DNA of 64,000 nucleotides from JADJPG01 sp964491875 (GTDB lineage: Bacteria; Verrucomicrobiota; Verrucomicrobiia; Limisphaerales; JADJPG01). The notes beneath the pieces are model-generated. The model ran no database searches, was not told the origin of the DNA, and was given only the letters and a program-made list of their open reading frames with translations. How positions within the stretch are numbered: position 1 is the stretch's first letter; the number at the start of each line of letters is the position of its first letter. The position numbers and the translations under genes are program-made. This document shows positions 1 through 8,859 of this stretch, in pieces. Location: NCBI GenBank assembly GCA_964491875.1, contig CAZBIC010000001.1, positions 1 through 64,000 of the forward strand. The letters run 5' to 3'.

Positions 1-1
1 T

Positions 2-1528
2 TACGGCGTGGAGATGATCACTCTCAGTGATGTCCGCCTCGACGACGAATTGATTTCCTCCGTCCGCCGCGACGTCGCCAAGCGCTACCGCGTTGTTCCC
101 GTGTTTCGCCACGGCAACCATCTGACCATCGCCCTTGCGGATCCCTCCGACCTCAACACCATCGACAGTCTGCAACACATCCTGCGCGCGGAACTCGATT
201 TGCGCGTCGCCAGCGATGAGGACATCGATGCGGCACTGAAGAAATACTACGGTGCGGATGACAGCGACCTCGGGAAGATGATTCAAGACATCACCGAAGG
301 CGAAGTCGAGGTGGGCGCCATCGGTGCAGGCGGGGAAGACAACGGAGAAACCGTCGATGCCGACGCGCCAATCATCAAGTTGGTGAACGGCATCATTCTC
401 GACGCATTCAAGATGCGCGCGTCGGACATTCACCTGGAACCACTGGCGAAATCGTTCCGCGTCCGCTTCCGCATTGACGGCGTGCTGCACGAGATGAAGT
501 CCCCGCCGAAGCGTCTTCAGGCCTCGATCATCAGCCGCCTGAAGATTCAGGCGAACATGTAGATCGCCGAAAAGCGCATCCCGCAGGACGGACGTATTCA
601 AAGCCAGGTTGGCGTCAAGACGATCGATTTGCGCGTATCGTGCCTTCCGACGAATCACGGCGAAAGCATCGTGATGCGTATTCTCGACAAGGAAGGCCTC
701 AAGCTGGGTCTCCCGGAACTCGGCTTTTTCACCGACGACCAGCAAACCTTCGAGCGGTTGATCGCCCTGCCCGACGGTATTTTGCTCGTCACCGGCCCGA
801 CCGGCTCTGGAAAGACGACGACCCTTTACTCCTGCCTCAACTTCATCAACCGGCCCGACCGCAAAATCATCACGGTTGAGGACCCGGTCGAATACGTTCT
901 CGCCGGCATCAATCAGGTGCAGGTATCGGAAGCCATCGGCATGACCTTCGCGATGGCGCTGCGCTCGATGCTCCGTCAGGCACCGAACGTGGTCATGCTG
1001 GGGGAAATTCGTGACTACGAAACCGCCAGCATCGCGATCAATGCTTCGCTCACCGGTCACTTGGTATTCTCCACCCTCCATACCAACGACGCTCCGGGCG
1101 CCGTCACCCGTTTGATCGACATCGGCGTGAAGCCCTTCCTCGTGGCCTCGTCCACCCGGGCCATGATGGCCCAGCGCCTTGTCCGAAAAATTTGCAAGAA
1201 ATGCGCAGCGCCGTTCACCTACAGCGAAACGGAACTCCGCGCGCTGGGAATCGATCCCGGCACCCAGGGCGCCAACTTCCAGAAAGGCAAAGGCTGCAGC
1301 GAGTGCAACAAGAGCGGCTGCAAAGGACGGTTCGGCATCTTTGAGATTTTCGTCCTGAACGACGAAGCGCGAAAGCTGGTTTACGACAAGGTTCCTTCCT
1401 CCGTGCTGCGAGCCCAAGCCCGCGAAATGGGCATGCGAACACTCCGTGAAGACGGCGCACGCAAGGTCGTGGCCGGTCTGACGACGGCCGAAGAAGTCAT
1501 CCGCGCGACAACGGGCGATGTGGAATGA
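2..1528 (+). pseudogene. pilB: PilB/GspE-type assembly ATPase, 5'-truncated by the window and interrupted by an in-frame TAG
   Basis: The frame is open from the window edge and encodes the N-terminal GspE domain, then the SDIHLEP motif near 420-447. A TAG at 560-562 interrupts it. The same frame continues without any shift: 22 codons (563-628) encode IAEKRIPQDGRIQ and following residues, then the motor domain with Walker A (GPTGSGKTTT), a Walker B region (VVMLGEIRD) and two CxxC pairs of the zinc-binding C-terminal part. The intact paralogue downstream has NLNISERRLPQDGRI where this gene has NM*IAEKRIPQDGRI, so one residue is replaced by the stop. The two halves are otherwise well conserved, which suggests a recent nonsense mutation, a sequencing error or readthrough. 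The Asp box reads APN instead of the usual DPD. The ATPase would power pilus or pseudopilus assembly at the inner membrane. First gene of the motor operon seen here; pilT starts 82 bases later. Confidence 0.85.
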
Positions 1529-1609
1529 GAGAATCCGTCACGCCAAGCCTCGAGGCAGTATTAAGCACTTTCAAGCGAACAGCCGGTAATCAGTCATTCG
1601 TTATTTGAT

Positions 1610-2752
1610 ATGTCCTATTCGATGTCAGACCTCCTGCAGCTGATGGTGTCCGAAGGCGCTGCTGACTTGCACCTTCGCGTCAACACCGCGCCCGTCATCC
1701 GCCTGCACGGCGTGCTTCACCGCGTGGATGGCCCGCCGCTTCGGCCAGAGGACACGGAGGAATTGATGCGCAGCATCACGTCCGAAGATCATATCCAGCA
1801 CGTGCGCGAGCGCGGCGGTGCGGACTTCGCCTTTGCCTTCGGAGAAATGGCGCGCTTCCGTGTCAGCGTCTTCAAGGAAAAGGGCAACTTCGGCATGGTG
1901 CTCCGCCAGATTCCCACCAAGCTGTTCACCCTTGAACAGATCGGCATCCCGCTTTCCGTTCGCGAACTGCTCTACAAGCCTCGCGGTCTCATTCTGGTGA
2001 CGGGTCCAACCGGTTCCGGCAAGACGACCACGCTGGCCTCGATGATCAACATCATCAATCAGGAACGTGACGACGCGCACATCATCACGATTGAAGATCC
2101 GATCGAATACTATCACACCCACAAGAAGGCGGTGATCACCCAGCGCGAAGTGCACGTCGATGTGCCGAACTTCGCCGAAGGTCTGCGCCGGGCGCTGCGT
2201 CAGGACCCGGACATCATTCTGGTCGGCGAAATGCGCGACTTGGAAACCATCGAAGCAGCCATCACGGCGGCGGAAACGGGCCACTTGGTTTTCGGCACCT
2301 TGCACACCACGGGCGCGGCCAAGACAATTGATCGTATCACCAACGCGTTTCCAACCAACCAGCAGGAACAGATTCGTATTCAGCTCTCCACGGTGTTGCA
2401 GGCCGTGATCTCGCAGCTGCTTCTGCCGCGGCACGACAAGCCCGGCCGCGTGGCGGTTTTCGAGATCATGATCAACACGCCCTCAGTCGGCGCGCTGATT
2501 CGTGACAACAAAACGTTCCGTATCAACTCTGACATTCAGACCGGTGCCAAATACGGGATGGTGACGCTGGACGGCTTCCTGATGGACAAATATGCGCAGG
2601 GAGTTATCTCGCGCGAGGAGCTTATCACGAAATCCCAGGATCCCATCACCGTGCAGGCGAAGTTGCAGGAGTTCGAGCTCGCCCGTGCCGTGGGTGGAGC
2701 AGGCGGAGGATCCTCCGCGCCGTCGGCCCCGCCCGCACCACCCAAGCGTTGA
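1610..2752 (+). CDS. pilT: Twitching motility retraction ATPase PilT
   Basis: A 380-residue protein, close to the usual PilT length. It has an N-terminal PAS-like part (residues about 5-100), Walker A GPTGSGKTTTL near residue 130, an Asp box with RQDPDIILVGEMRDLETI, and the His box region (TGHLVFGTLHTTGAAKTIDR). PilT is a cytoplasmic hexameric ATPase that depolymerises type IV pili during twitching. GEMRDLETI and the lack of the zinc-binding CxxC pairs separate it from the two PilB-like neighbours. The C-terminus carries a short Gly/Ser/Ala/Pro-rich tail (AGGGSSAPSAPPAPP), longer than in typical PilT. A second Met lies five codons downstream, so the start could be at 1622. I see no clear Shine-Dalgarno for either. 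It lies 9 bases before the next ATPase, in the same operon. Confidence 0.93.
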   Translation: MSYSMSDLLQLMVSEGAADLHLRVNTAPVIRLHGVLHRVDGPPLRPEDTEELMRSITSEDHIQHVRERGGADFAFAFGEMARFRVSVFKEKGNFGMVLRQIPTKLFTLEQIGIPLSVRELLYKPRGLILVTGPTGSGKTTTLASMINIINQERDDAHIITIEDPIEYYHTHKKAVITQREVHVDVPNFAEGLRRALRQDPDIILVGEMRDLETIEAAITAAETGHLVFGTLHTTGAAKTIDRITNAFPTNQQEQIRIQLSTVLQAVISQLLLPRHDKPGRVAVFEIMINTPSVGALIRDNKTFRINSDIQTGAKYGMVTLDGFLMDKYAQGVISREELITKSQDPITVQAKLQEFELARAVGGAGGGSSAPSAPPAPPKR

Positions 2753-2761
2753 GGTTGAATT

Positions 2762-4468
2762 ATGCAGGATTACACTTCTGATCCGTTACTGGCGCTGATC
2801 AAGGCGCAGAATCTGATCGACGATCTTCAGTTCGAAGAGGTGCTGCAGGAGATGTCCCGCTCCGGCAAATCGAGCAGCGAAGTGCTGTCGGACTTCGGAC
2901 TGGTTGACGTCGACACGCAGCTCCAACTCATCGCCGACAGCCTAGGCACGGAAGTCGTCAATCTTGATAGCATCGAGTTCACCCCGGAACTCCTCGCAAC
3001 CATCCCGGGTGGCACCGCTCGAATGTATCAATGCATTCCGGTGGAGGACTTCGGCTCCTCCCTGCGCGTTGCCATGGCGAACCCGACGAACCCGTCGGTC
3101 ATCGATGAAATCAGCTACATCGTTCGCAAGGAAGTGCAGCCGGTTGTGGCCGATGGCAAGACGATCGAAAAGATCATCAACAAACACTACGGCGAGGAAA
3201 GTGAAGGAGTAGACCAGATCCTGAAGGAACTCGGTGCCGACACGGACATCGCGAAGGAAGCCAACGAAGCGGCGGCCACCGAGGACATCAACGCGATGGG
3301 CGACCTCGCGAACGAAGTCCCCATCGTGCGATTCGTGAATCTGGTGCTGTTTCAGGCCATTCAAGACCGCGCGAGCGACATTCACTTCGAACCGTTCGAG
3401 GACGAGTTCAAGATTCGCTACCGCGTGGACGGCGCCCTCTACGAAATGTCCCCGCCGCCGAAGCATCTGGCGCTGCCGGTCATTTCGCGCATCAAGGTTC
3501 TTTCGAACCTTAACATCTCCGAGCGCCGTCTGCCTCAAGACGGACGCATCAGCCTCCCGATCGGCGGCAAGCAGATCGACCTGCGCGTATCCACCCTTCC
3601 CACGCAGTTCGGCGAGTCCGTGGTGCTTCGCGTGCTCGATCGTTCCGCGGTAAACCTAGATCTGGAGACTCTCGGTCTGCCGAAATACGTCGGGGATTAC
3701 ATCAACGAAGCCATTCTCCAGCCGAACGGCATCTTCGTCGTCACCGGCCCCACGGGGTCGGGCAAGACGACGACGCTGTATTCCTGCCTGCGGAAGGTCA
3801 ACGCCATCGATACCAAATTGCTCACCGCCGAAGATCCCGTCGAATTCGACATCGAAGGCATCATGCAGGTGGCAGTCAACGAGGCCGTCGGCATGACCTT
3901 CATGAAAGCGCTGCGATCCTTCCTCCGTCAGGATCCGGACGTCATCATGTTGGGAGAAATGCGCGACCTCGAGACCTCGCAGATTGCGATTCAAGCGTCG
4001 CTAACGGGTCACTTGGTCTTGAGCACGCTCCACACCAACGACGCCCCCGGCGCCGTGACTCGTCTGGTCGACATGGGCGTGGAACCATTCTTGATTTCCT
4101 CATCACTCATGGCCGTGCTGGCACAACGCCTGGTGCGTACCGTTTGCAAGAAATGCCGGACGCCGTTCGAGCCCACTGAGAACCAGCTTTCCATGCTGAA
4201 CCTCTCGCCCCACGACATCGGCGACAAAGTCTTCTACTACGGCCGCGGCTGCCCAACCTGCAACGACACCGGCTACCGCGGGCGCAAAGGCATTTTTGAA
4301 CTCCTCGTCGTTGGCGAGGCCATTCGCGCGTTGATCAACGAACGCGCTCCGTCGGTGGTCCTTCGTCAGAAAGCAGTGGAGCTGGGCATGGTCACGCTCC
4401 GCGAAGACGGCTTGCGCAGCATCTTCGACGGTGCTACCACCATTGAAGAAGTCGTCAAATACACCTGA
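2762..4468 (+). CDS. pilB: PilB/GspE-type assembly ATPase (intact copy)
   Basis: A 568-residue traffic ATPase of normal length. The N-terminal GspE domain covers about residues 1-150. Next come the RASDIHFEP motif, LPQDGRI, Walker A GPTGSGKTTT near residue 335, an Asp/Walker B block RQDPDVIMLGEMRD, and two CxxC pairs (VCKKC and GCPTC) forming the C-terminal zinc site. In type IV pilus or type II secretion systems this cytoplasmic hexamer drives subunit polymerisation through PilC/GspF, encoded directly downstream (12-base gap). It is paralogous to the interrupted copy at the window start and may cover for its loss. Pilus use versus pseudopilus use cannot be told from sequence alone. The presence of pilT next to it favours a pilus. 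Confidence 0.93.
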   Translation: MQDYTSDPLLALIKAQNLIDDLQFEEVLQEMSRSGKSSSEVLSDFGLVDVDTQLQLIADSLGTEVVNLDSIEFTPELLATIPGGTARMYQCIPVEDFGSSLRVAMANPTNPSVIDEISYIVRKEVQPVVADGKTIEKIINKHYGEESEGVDQILKELGADTDIAKEANEAAATEDINAMGDLANEVPIVRFVNLVLFQAIQDRASDIHFEPFEDEFKIRYRVDGALYEMSPPPKHLALPVISRIKVLSNLNISERRLPQDGRISLPIGGKQIDLRVSTLPTQFGESVVLRVLDRSAVNLDLETLGLPKYVGDYINEAILQPNGIFVVTGPTGSGKTTTLYSCLRKVNAIDTKLLTAEDPVEFDIEGIMQVAVNEAVGMTFMKALRSFLRQDPDVIMLGEMRDLETSQIAIQASLTGHLVLSTLHTNDAPGAVTRLVDMGVEPFLISSSLMAVLAQRLVRTVCKKCRTPFEPTENQLSMLNLSPHDIGDKVFYYGRGCPTCNDTGYRGRKGIFELLVVGEAIRALINERAPSVVLRQKAVELGMVTLREDGLRSIFDGATTIEEVVKYT

Positions 4469-4480
4469 ACCGGCTGAGCT

Positions 4481-5791
4481 ATGCCTAAATTCAATTACGT
4501 CGCGATGGATTCCCGCGGCAAGGAAACCAAGGGAACCCTGGAAGTCGCGAACCAGAACGAAGCCATCGCCCGGCTGAAGGAAATGAACTTTTTCCCGACC
4601 AAGGTGGTCGAGGCCGAGAAGACCAAGGAAAAGACCGATCCAAAGGCCAAAGGCGCAGCCAAGTCCGGCAAGAAAAAGGGTGGGCAGATCAACATCAAGA
4701 TCCCCGGGTTCGGAGGCGGAGTTAAGACGAAGGTTCTCACGGCGTTTACGCGTCAGCTCGCCACTCTGGTCGACGCCGGGCTTCCCCTGCTCCGCGGCCT
4801 TCGCGTGCTGGAAAAGCAGGAAAGGAATCCCACGCTCAAACAAATTATTGGAGAATTGGGAACCGGCATCGAAGGCGGCAGCACGTTCTCTGAGGCGCTG
4901 GCGCAGCATCCCAAGGTCTTCAACCGTCTTTACGTGAATATGGTGAAAGCGGGTGAGATCGGCGGTGTGCTTGAAGTCGTGCTCGCCCGTCTCTCCGAGT
5001 TCATGGAAAAGGCGCAGAAGATCAAAGGCAAAGTGATCGCCGCCATGTTCTACCCGGTAGCCGTGATCACGGTGGCAATTGTGATTCTCGCCGTGCTGAT
5101 GATTTTCGTGGTTCCAAAGTTCAAAGAAATCTTCAAGGACATGCTTCCGGGCAAGGACTTGCCTGCTTTCACAAATTTCGTCCTCAGCATCAGCGACGCC
5201 GTTGCCAACAACTTCATTGTCACATTCCTGCTCGTTGCAGTGTGCGTAGCCGGCCTGATGGCGTTTATTCGTACCCGCCTCGGCCGCCGCCTCTTCGACA
5301 AGTTCCAGATGAACATGCCCGCGCTGGGACCAGTCATCAGCAAGGTAGCGATCTCTCGGTTCACCCGCACATTAGGCACACTGGTCAGCAGCGGTGTGCC
5401 GATTCTCCAAGCGCTGACCATCGTCAAGGAGACCTCTGGAAACGTCATCGTTGCCGCTGCAGTGGCTGCGGTCCACGAAAGCGTGAAGGAAGGTGAGACC
5501 ATTACCGCTCCGCTCGAGGCATCTGGCGTGTTTCCGCCTATGGTTATCAGCATGGTGGACGTCGGCGAACAAACCGGTGCACTGCCTGAGATGTTGATGA
5601 AGATCGCAGATAACTTTGACGAAGAAGTCGACAACGCCGTTGCGGCGATGACGTCTTTGCTCGAGCCGATCATGATCGTCTTCCTCGCTGTCATCGTCGG
5701 CAGCATCGTTATCGCGCTCTTCCTGCCCTTGATCACGCTGATGGAAAGCGTCGGCGACGCACCTGGTGGCGGAGACAAAGGCGGCGAATAA
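4481..5791 (+). CDS. pilC: Inner-membrane platform protein PilC/GspF
   Basis: A 436-residue polytopic protein with the duplicated T2SSF domain. The first copy covers residues about 85-210, starting TKVLTAFTRQLATLVDAGLPL, and the second about 285-410, starting AISRFTRTLGTLVSSGVPI. Hydrophobic segments follow each (AVITVAIVILAVLMIFVV; FIVTFLLVAVCVAGLMAF; IMIVFLAVIVGSIVIALFLPL). A charged Lys/Glu-rich linker (residues 45-75) follows the N-terminal region. PilC is the inner-membrane platform on which the assembly ATPase acts. It is the last gene of the motor operon and is followed by a terminator 28 bases after the stop. The C-terminus has an added Gly/Asp/Lys tail. No pilM-N-O-P-Q genes lie in this window. 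Confidence 0.93.
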   Translation: MPKFNYVAMDSRGKETKGTLEVANQNEAIARLKEMNFFPTKVVEAEKTKEKTDPKAKGAAKSGKKKGGQINIKIPGFGGGVKTKVLTAFTRQLATLVDAGLPLLRGLRVLEKQERNPTLKQIIGELGTGIEGGSTFSEALAQHPKVFNRLYVNMVKAGEIGGVLEVVLARLSEFMEKAQKIKGKVIAAMFYPVAVITVAIVILAVLMIFVVPKFKEIFKDMLPGKDLPAFTNFVLSISDAVANNFIVTFLLVAVCVAGLMAFIRTRLGRRLFDKFQMNMPALGPVISKVAISRFTRTLGTLVSSGVPILQALTIVKETSGNVIVAAAVAAVHESVKEGETITAPLEASGVFPPMVISMVDVGEQTGALPEMLMKIADNFDEEVDNAVAAMTSLLEPIMIVFLAVIVGSIVIALFLPLITLMESVGDAPGGGDKGGE

Positions 5792-5818
5792 ACGCCGAAC
5801 AAACCGTTTCGTAGCAAG

Positions 5819-5852
5819 AAACGGCCGTCGAAATCTTCGACGGCCGTTTTGA
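5819..5852 (+). terminator. Rho-independent terminator of the pil motor operon
   Basis: A perfect 14-bp stem (5819-5832 with 5836-5849) with a 3-base loop, followed by a T-rich stretch (TTTTGATTTT). It lies 28 bases after the pilC stop on the plus strand. Confidence 0.88.
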
Positions 5853-5855
5853 TTT

Positions 5856-6048
5856 TGGCCCATCCAATCCAACCCCTTCCTTGGGCTCCCTACCCTGCAA
5901 CAAAGCGGTTTCCGCCAGCGTTTCTGAGCAAAGCCAAACACGGTGAGCAAAATGCAACACGCTCCTCGAATCGCGGAAAAATATTCATCCATCGTAAAAC
6001 ACCCATAAACAAAGGGGTTTCTTGCGATCTCATCCAATGGAATCCTCG
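5856..6048. other. Non-coding region upstream of the glnB promoter
   Basis: No convincing gene. Two things could be activator sites for the sigma-54 promoter that follows. TTTCTGAGCA at 5921-5930 shares TTTCTGAG with the region the same distance upstream of the glutamine synthetase promoter. An imperfect palindrome (AAACACCC and GGGGTTT with a 9-base spacer) lies near 5997-6020. A direct repeat TGAGCAAA occurs at about 5924 and 5943. None matches the enterobacterial NtrC consensus well. Confidence 0.4.
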
Positions 6049-6064
6049 TGGCACCGCCGTTGCT
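6049..6064 (+). promoter_or_regulatory. Sigma-54 (-24/-12) promoter of glnB-amtB
   Basis: TGGCACCGCCGTTGCT fits the RpoN consensus TGGCAC-N5-TTGCW at every specified position. The invariant GG (6050-6051) and GC (6062-6063) are 10 bases apart. Transcription should start about 12 bases after the GC, near 6075, giving a leader of about 50 bases to the glnB ATG. P-II/AmtB genes are classical NtrC/RpoN targets, so position and match support each other. A 6-bp inverted repeat (AGAGTT at about 6069, AACTCT just before the ATG) lies in the leader. Confidence 0.85.
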
Positions 6065-6124
6065 AAAGAGAGTTGTCGTGCGCACTGAATCCATTAACCG
6101 CAATCCATACGCCGTGATAACTCT

Positions 6125-6463
6125 ATGAAAAAAGTTGAAGCCATCATCAAGCCTTTCAAGCTCGAGGAAGTAAAAGACGCCTTGGGTGATGTCGGTATCG
6201 AAGGAATGACCGTCAGTGAAGTGAAGGGCTTTGGCCGCCAGAAGGGCCACACCGAAATCTACCGCGGTAGTGAATACACCGTCGATTTTCTGCCCAAGAT
6301 CAAAATCGAGATGGTCCTCCCGGACAGCAGCGTGGACGCTGCCATTGCCGCCATCATCAAGTCCGCCAAAACAGGGAAGATTGGAGATGGCAAGATCTTC
6401 GTGTCCCCGGTGGATCAAGCCATTCGCATCCGCACGGAAGAAAAAGGAGACGCCGCCGTATAA
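6125..6463 (+). CDS. glnB: P-II nitrogen regulatory protein
   Basis: A 112-residue protein, exactly the usual P-II size. It starts MKKVEAIIKPFKLEEVK. The T-loop carries Tyr51 within YRGSEYTVDFLPK, the site of uridylylation in many bacteria, and the C-terminal part has the KTGKIGDGKIFV signature. P-II trimers sense 2-oxoglutarate, ATP/ADP and nitrogen status. They regulate glutamine synthetase, NtrB and ammonium channels. It is followed 36 bases later by amtB, and this linkage is the hallmark of the GlnK subgroup that binds AmtB at the membrane, so glnK would be an equally good name. A strong sigma-54 promoter lies 61 bases upstream. Confidence 0.96.
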   Translation: MKKVEAIIKPFKLEEVKDALGDVGIEGMTVSEVKGFGRQKGHTEIYRGSEYTVDFLPKIKIEMVLPDSSVDAAIAAIIKSAKTGKIGDGKIFVSPVDQAIRIRTEEKGDAAV

Positions 6464-6499
6464 ACCCAATCAATCCCAGAACCCAACACTCCATCGCAC

Positions 6500-7915
6500 A
6501 TGAAAAAATTCCTCTTCTTACTGTCCCTGCTGACCGTCGCGATGCTCGGCCGAATTGAAACCATCGCCGCCGAAGCCGAAGCTCCGAAACCTCCGTCGAT
6601 TGAAGATCGACTTGCCGACTTGGAAGCCTACGTCAACAACGGCGCCCGCCAGACCAATGCTCCCTCCAATATTGGCGGCCCGGGCCCCGGTCACAACGCG
6701 TGGCAAATGACTTCAACCGCGCTCGTGCTTTTCATGACGCTCCCGGGATTGGCGCTCTTTTATGGCGGCCTCGTTCGCAGGAAGAACGTCCTGTCCGTCC
6801 TGGCTCAATGCTGCGGCATCGCCGGCATGGTCACCATCATCTGGTGGGTATGCGGATACAGCCTCTCGTTCGGAGCTGGCAATGCCTTCATTGGCGACTT
6901 CGCTTACAAATTTTTCCAAGGAGTTGAGCCAGGAAAAGTGGGAGCCGGCTACCACTGGATTAGTGACAGCATGTGGGCCATGTTCCAGCTCACTTTCGCC
7001 ATCATCACTCCCGCCCTCATCGTCGGAGCGATCGCCGAACGCATGAAATTCTCCGCGGTGCTGCTATTCGTGGCGCTGTGGATGTTCGCCGTCTACTTCC
7101 CCCTCGCTCACATGGTCTGGTCGACCACCGGATTCATGTGCGGTGCGCTGAATCCGGACGCTGGCATCAAGGCCCTCGACTTCGCGGGCGGCACGGTCGT
7201 TCACATGTCTTCCGGTTGGTCTGCGCTCGTGCTCTGCATCATCTTGGGCAAGCGCATGGGCTTCGGCAAACAGCCGATGCCTCCGCACAGCATGGTGCTC
7301 TGCATGGTCGGCACCGGCATGCTCTGGGTCGGCTGGTATGGTTTCAACGCAGGATCCGCGCTCGGCGCTGACGCCATCGCGTCCAACGCCTTCACCACCA
7401 CGACACTCGCGGCAGCCACAGCTGGCTTCGTCTGGGGCATGGCGGAATACATCATTAGAGGTAAGCCCAGCGTGCTCGGGTTTTGCTCCGGAATCGTGGC
7501 CGGACTTGTCGTGGTCACTCCCGCCTGCGGTTTCATCAACACTTCCGGCGCGATGGTTATCGGTGTGGCAGCCGGGCTGATTCCCTACTTCGCCGTTGCG
7601 AAGCTCAAGGCTTGGCTCGGTTACGATGACGCGCTGGATACGTTCGGCGTGCATGGTGTGGGCGGAACGCTCGGCGCGCTGCTGACCGGCATCCTCGCGG
7701 ACGAGAAGGTCAACTCCGTCGTAGGTGGCGTGAAGGAAGGCCTCCTCGGCGCTCAAATCAAGGCCATCCTTGTGACACTTGTCCTCTCAGTTGTCGCGAC
7801 TGCAATTATCGCCTTCATCGTGAAGGCCGTCGTTGGTCTGCGTCCGACTGAAGAAGTCGAAACCGTCGGTCTCGACCTCGCCGAACACGGCGAGGAGGGC
7901 TACCACGGAGCCTAA
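6500..7915 (+). CDS. amtB: Ammonium transporter
   Basis: A 471-residue Amt/MEP/Rh channel. An N-terminal signal-like segment (residues 1-24, cut near AAEAEA) is followed by a periplasmic stretch with a short helical part (IEDRLADLEAYV). The 11 membrane helices begin at about residue 72. Recognisable motifs are FYGGLVRRKNVLS, GAIAERMKFSA, DFAGGTVVHMSSGWSALV and FGVHGVGGTLGALLTG, which include the pore histidine regions. The short cytoplasmic tail ends DLAEHGEEGYHGA, as in Amt proteins regulated by GlnK. It imports ammonium when nitrogen is scarce. Co-transcribed with glnB from the sigma-54 promoter, and followed by a terminator. Confidence 0.96.
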   Translation: MKKFLFLLSLLTVAMLGRIETIAAEAEAPKPPSIEDRLADLEAYVNNGARQTNAPSNIGGPGPGHNAWQMTSTALVLFMTLPGLALFYGGLVRRKNVLSVLAQCCGIAGMVTIIWWVCGYSLSFGAGNAFIGDFAYKFFQGVEPGKVGAGYHWISDSMWAMFQLTFAIITPALIVGAIAERMKFSAVLLFVALWMFAVYFPLAHMVWSTTGFMCGALNPDAGIKALDFAGGTVVHMSSGWSALVLCIILGKRMGFGKQPMPPHSMVLCMVGTGMLWVGWYGFNAGSALGADAIASNAFTTTTLAAATAGFVWGMAEYIIRGKPSVLGFCSGIVAGLVVVTPACGFINTSGAMVIGVAAGLIPYFAVAKLKAWLGYDDALDTFGVHGVGGTLGALLTGILADEKVNSVVGGVKEGLLGAQIKAILVTLVLSVVATAIIAFIVKAVVGLRPTEEVETVGLDLAEHGEEGYHGA

Positions 7916-7933
7916 TCGAATCGTTCTCCTCAC

Positions 7934-7970
7934 GCCGCGCCCGGCTTTTGTCGGGCGCGGCTTTTTGTTT
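7934..7970 (+). terminator. Rho-independent terminator of glnB-amtB
   Basis: A perfect 10-bp GC-rich stem (7934-7943 with 7952-7961), 8-base loop, then TTTTTGTTT. Lies 19 bases after the amtB stop. Confidence 0.9.
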
Positions 7971-8022
7971 TCCAATGCGGTGTGTCGGCAAACCACCAAC
8001 CAATATCAGCAGCAGAACCGCG

Positions 8023-8859
8023 CTACGCGATCTCGATTACCAACGCCGTGGAGTTATCCCGGCCGGAAGCAGCCACCGCCGCATCCACCAGCAGCCGGGC
8101 CGGATTCGTCTCCGGCGAACGAGCGATAGCAGGCCGAAGGATGTCCAGAATGCCGCTATCGTACAAGCCATCCGTCAATCCGTCCGTGCAGAGCAGGAAG
8201 ATATCGCCGCGCTCATACCCTACCGCGCCGACTTGTGGGTCCACAAACTGGTTGCTTCCTCCCAGCGCCTTCTGCAGCACGTTCCGACGCGGATGAGTTC
8301 GCGCCTCGCGTTCGTTGATCTTCCCGTTGCGGAAGAGCCATCCCACATAAGTGTCATCGTGGCTGAGTTGCTTGATGACTCCTTCCTGCGCAGGAAGGTA
8401 GTACACTCGGCTGTCCCCCACGTGGCCGAAATAAACCCAGCCCGGCGTGAACCAGCAGAGGCTCATCGTCGTTTCCATCCCTCGACATTCCTCGTAGCTC
8501 GCCCCGAGATATGCGAGCGCCCGGTGAACCTGGGTATAGAGCTCGCCCAGAATGTCCGCGAAACCGGTCGACAGGCCGCTGGCCGACTGCCGGAATGATC
8601 GCGGGAGCAATTTGGTGATTTTTTCCACCGCGATCTTGCTCGCGTATTCACCCGCCAGCGCGCCTCCCATACCGTCGCAAACGGCAAACGCCATGTCCGT
8701 TTGGGTCACCGGGGAATCCCCAAACTTTCCCAGATGCTGAACCTCATGGGCATCGAACCGCAGGCCCAGAAATGAATCTTCGTTGTTGGGACGGACCCTG
8801 CCGCGATCAGTCCAGCCAGACCACTTAAGTTTGAGGGGTGCAGCGTTCGAGTCAGTCAT
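8023..8859 (-). CDS. PP2C-family Ser/Thr protein phosphatase
   Basis: A 278-residue PP2C/PPM phosphatase. Metal-binding motifs are visible in order: RGRVRPNNEDSF (residues about 19-30), VCDGMGGALAGEYAS (about 60-74), and the C-terminal LLCTDGLTDGLYD and GRDNSTALVIEIA. These place the Asp residues that hold Mn/Mg. No membrane or sensor domain is attached, so this is a stand-alone cytosolic phosphatase. Its ATG overlaps the TGA of the upstream kinase-like gene (ATGA, 8856-8859), so the two are translationally coupled and probably act on the same phosphoprotein. It ends with TAG, which shows that amber is a normal stop here. It converges on amtB. Confidence 0.93.
   Translation of the reverse strand: MTDSNAAPLKLKWSGWTDRGRVRPNNEDSFLGLRFDAHEVQHLGKFGDSPVTQTDMAFAVCDGMGGALAGEYASKIAVEKITKLLPRSFRQSASGLSTGFADILGELYTQVHRALAYLGASYEECRGMETTMSLCWFTPGWVYFGHVGDSRVYYLPAQEGVIKQLSHDDTYVGWLFRNGKINEREARTHPRRNVLQKALGGSNQFVDPQVGAVGYERGDIFLLCTDGLTDGLYDSGILDILRPAIARSPETNPARLLVDAAVAASGRDNSTALVIEIA

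Noticed and set aside
560..562. Genome-wide recoding of TAG, which would make the pilB stop a sense codon
   Set aside because: TAG is used as the normal final stop by the PP2C gene (8025-8023) and the small gene at 10756-10754, and no other gene in the window has an internal TAG.
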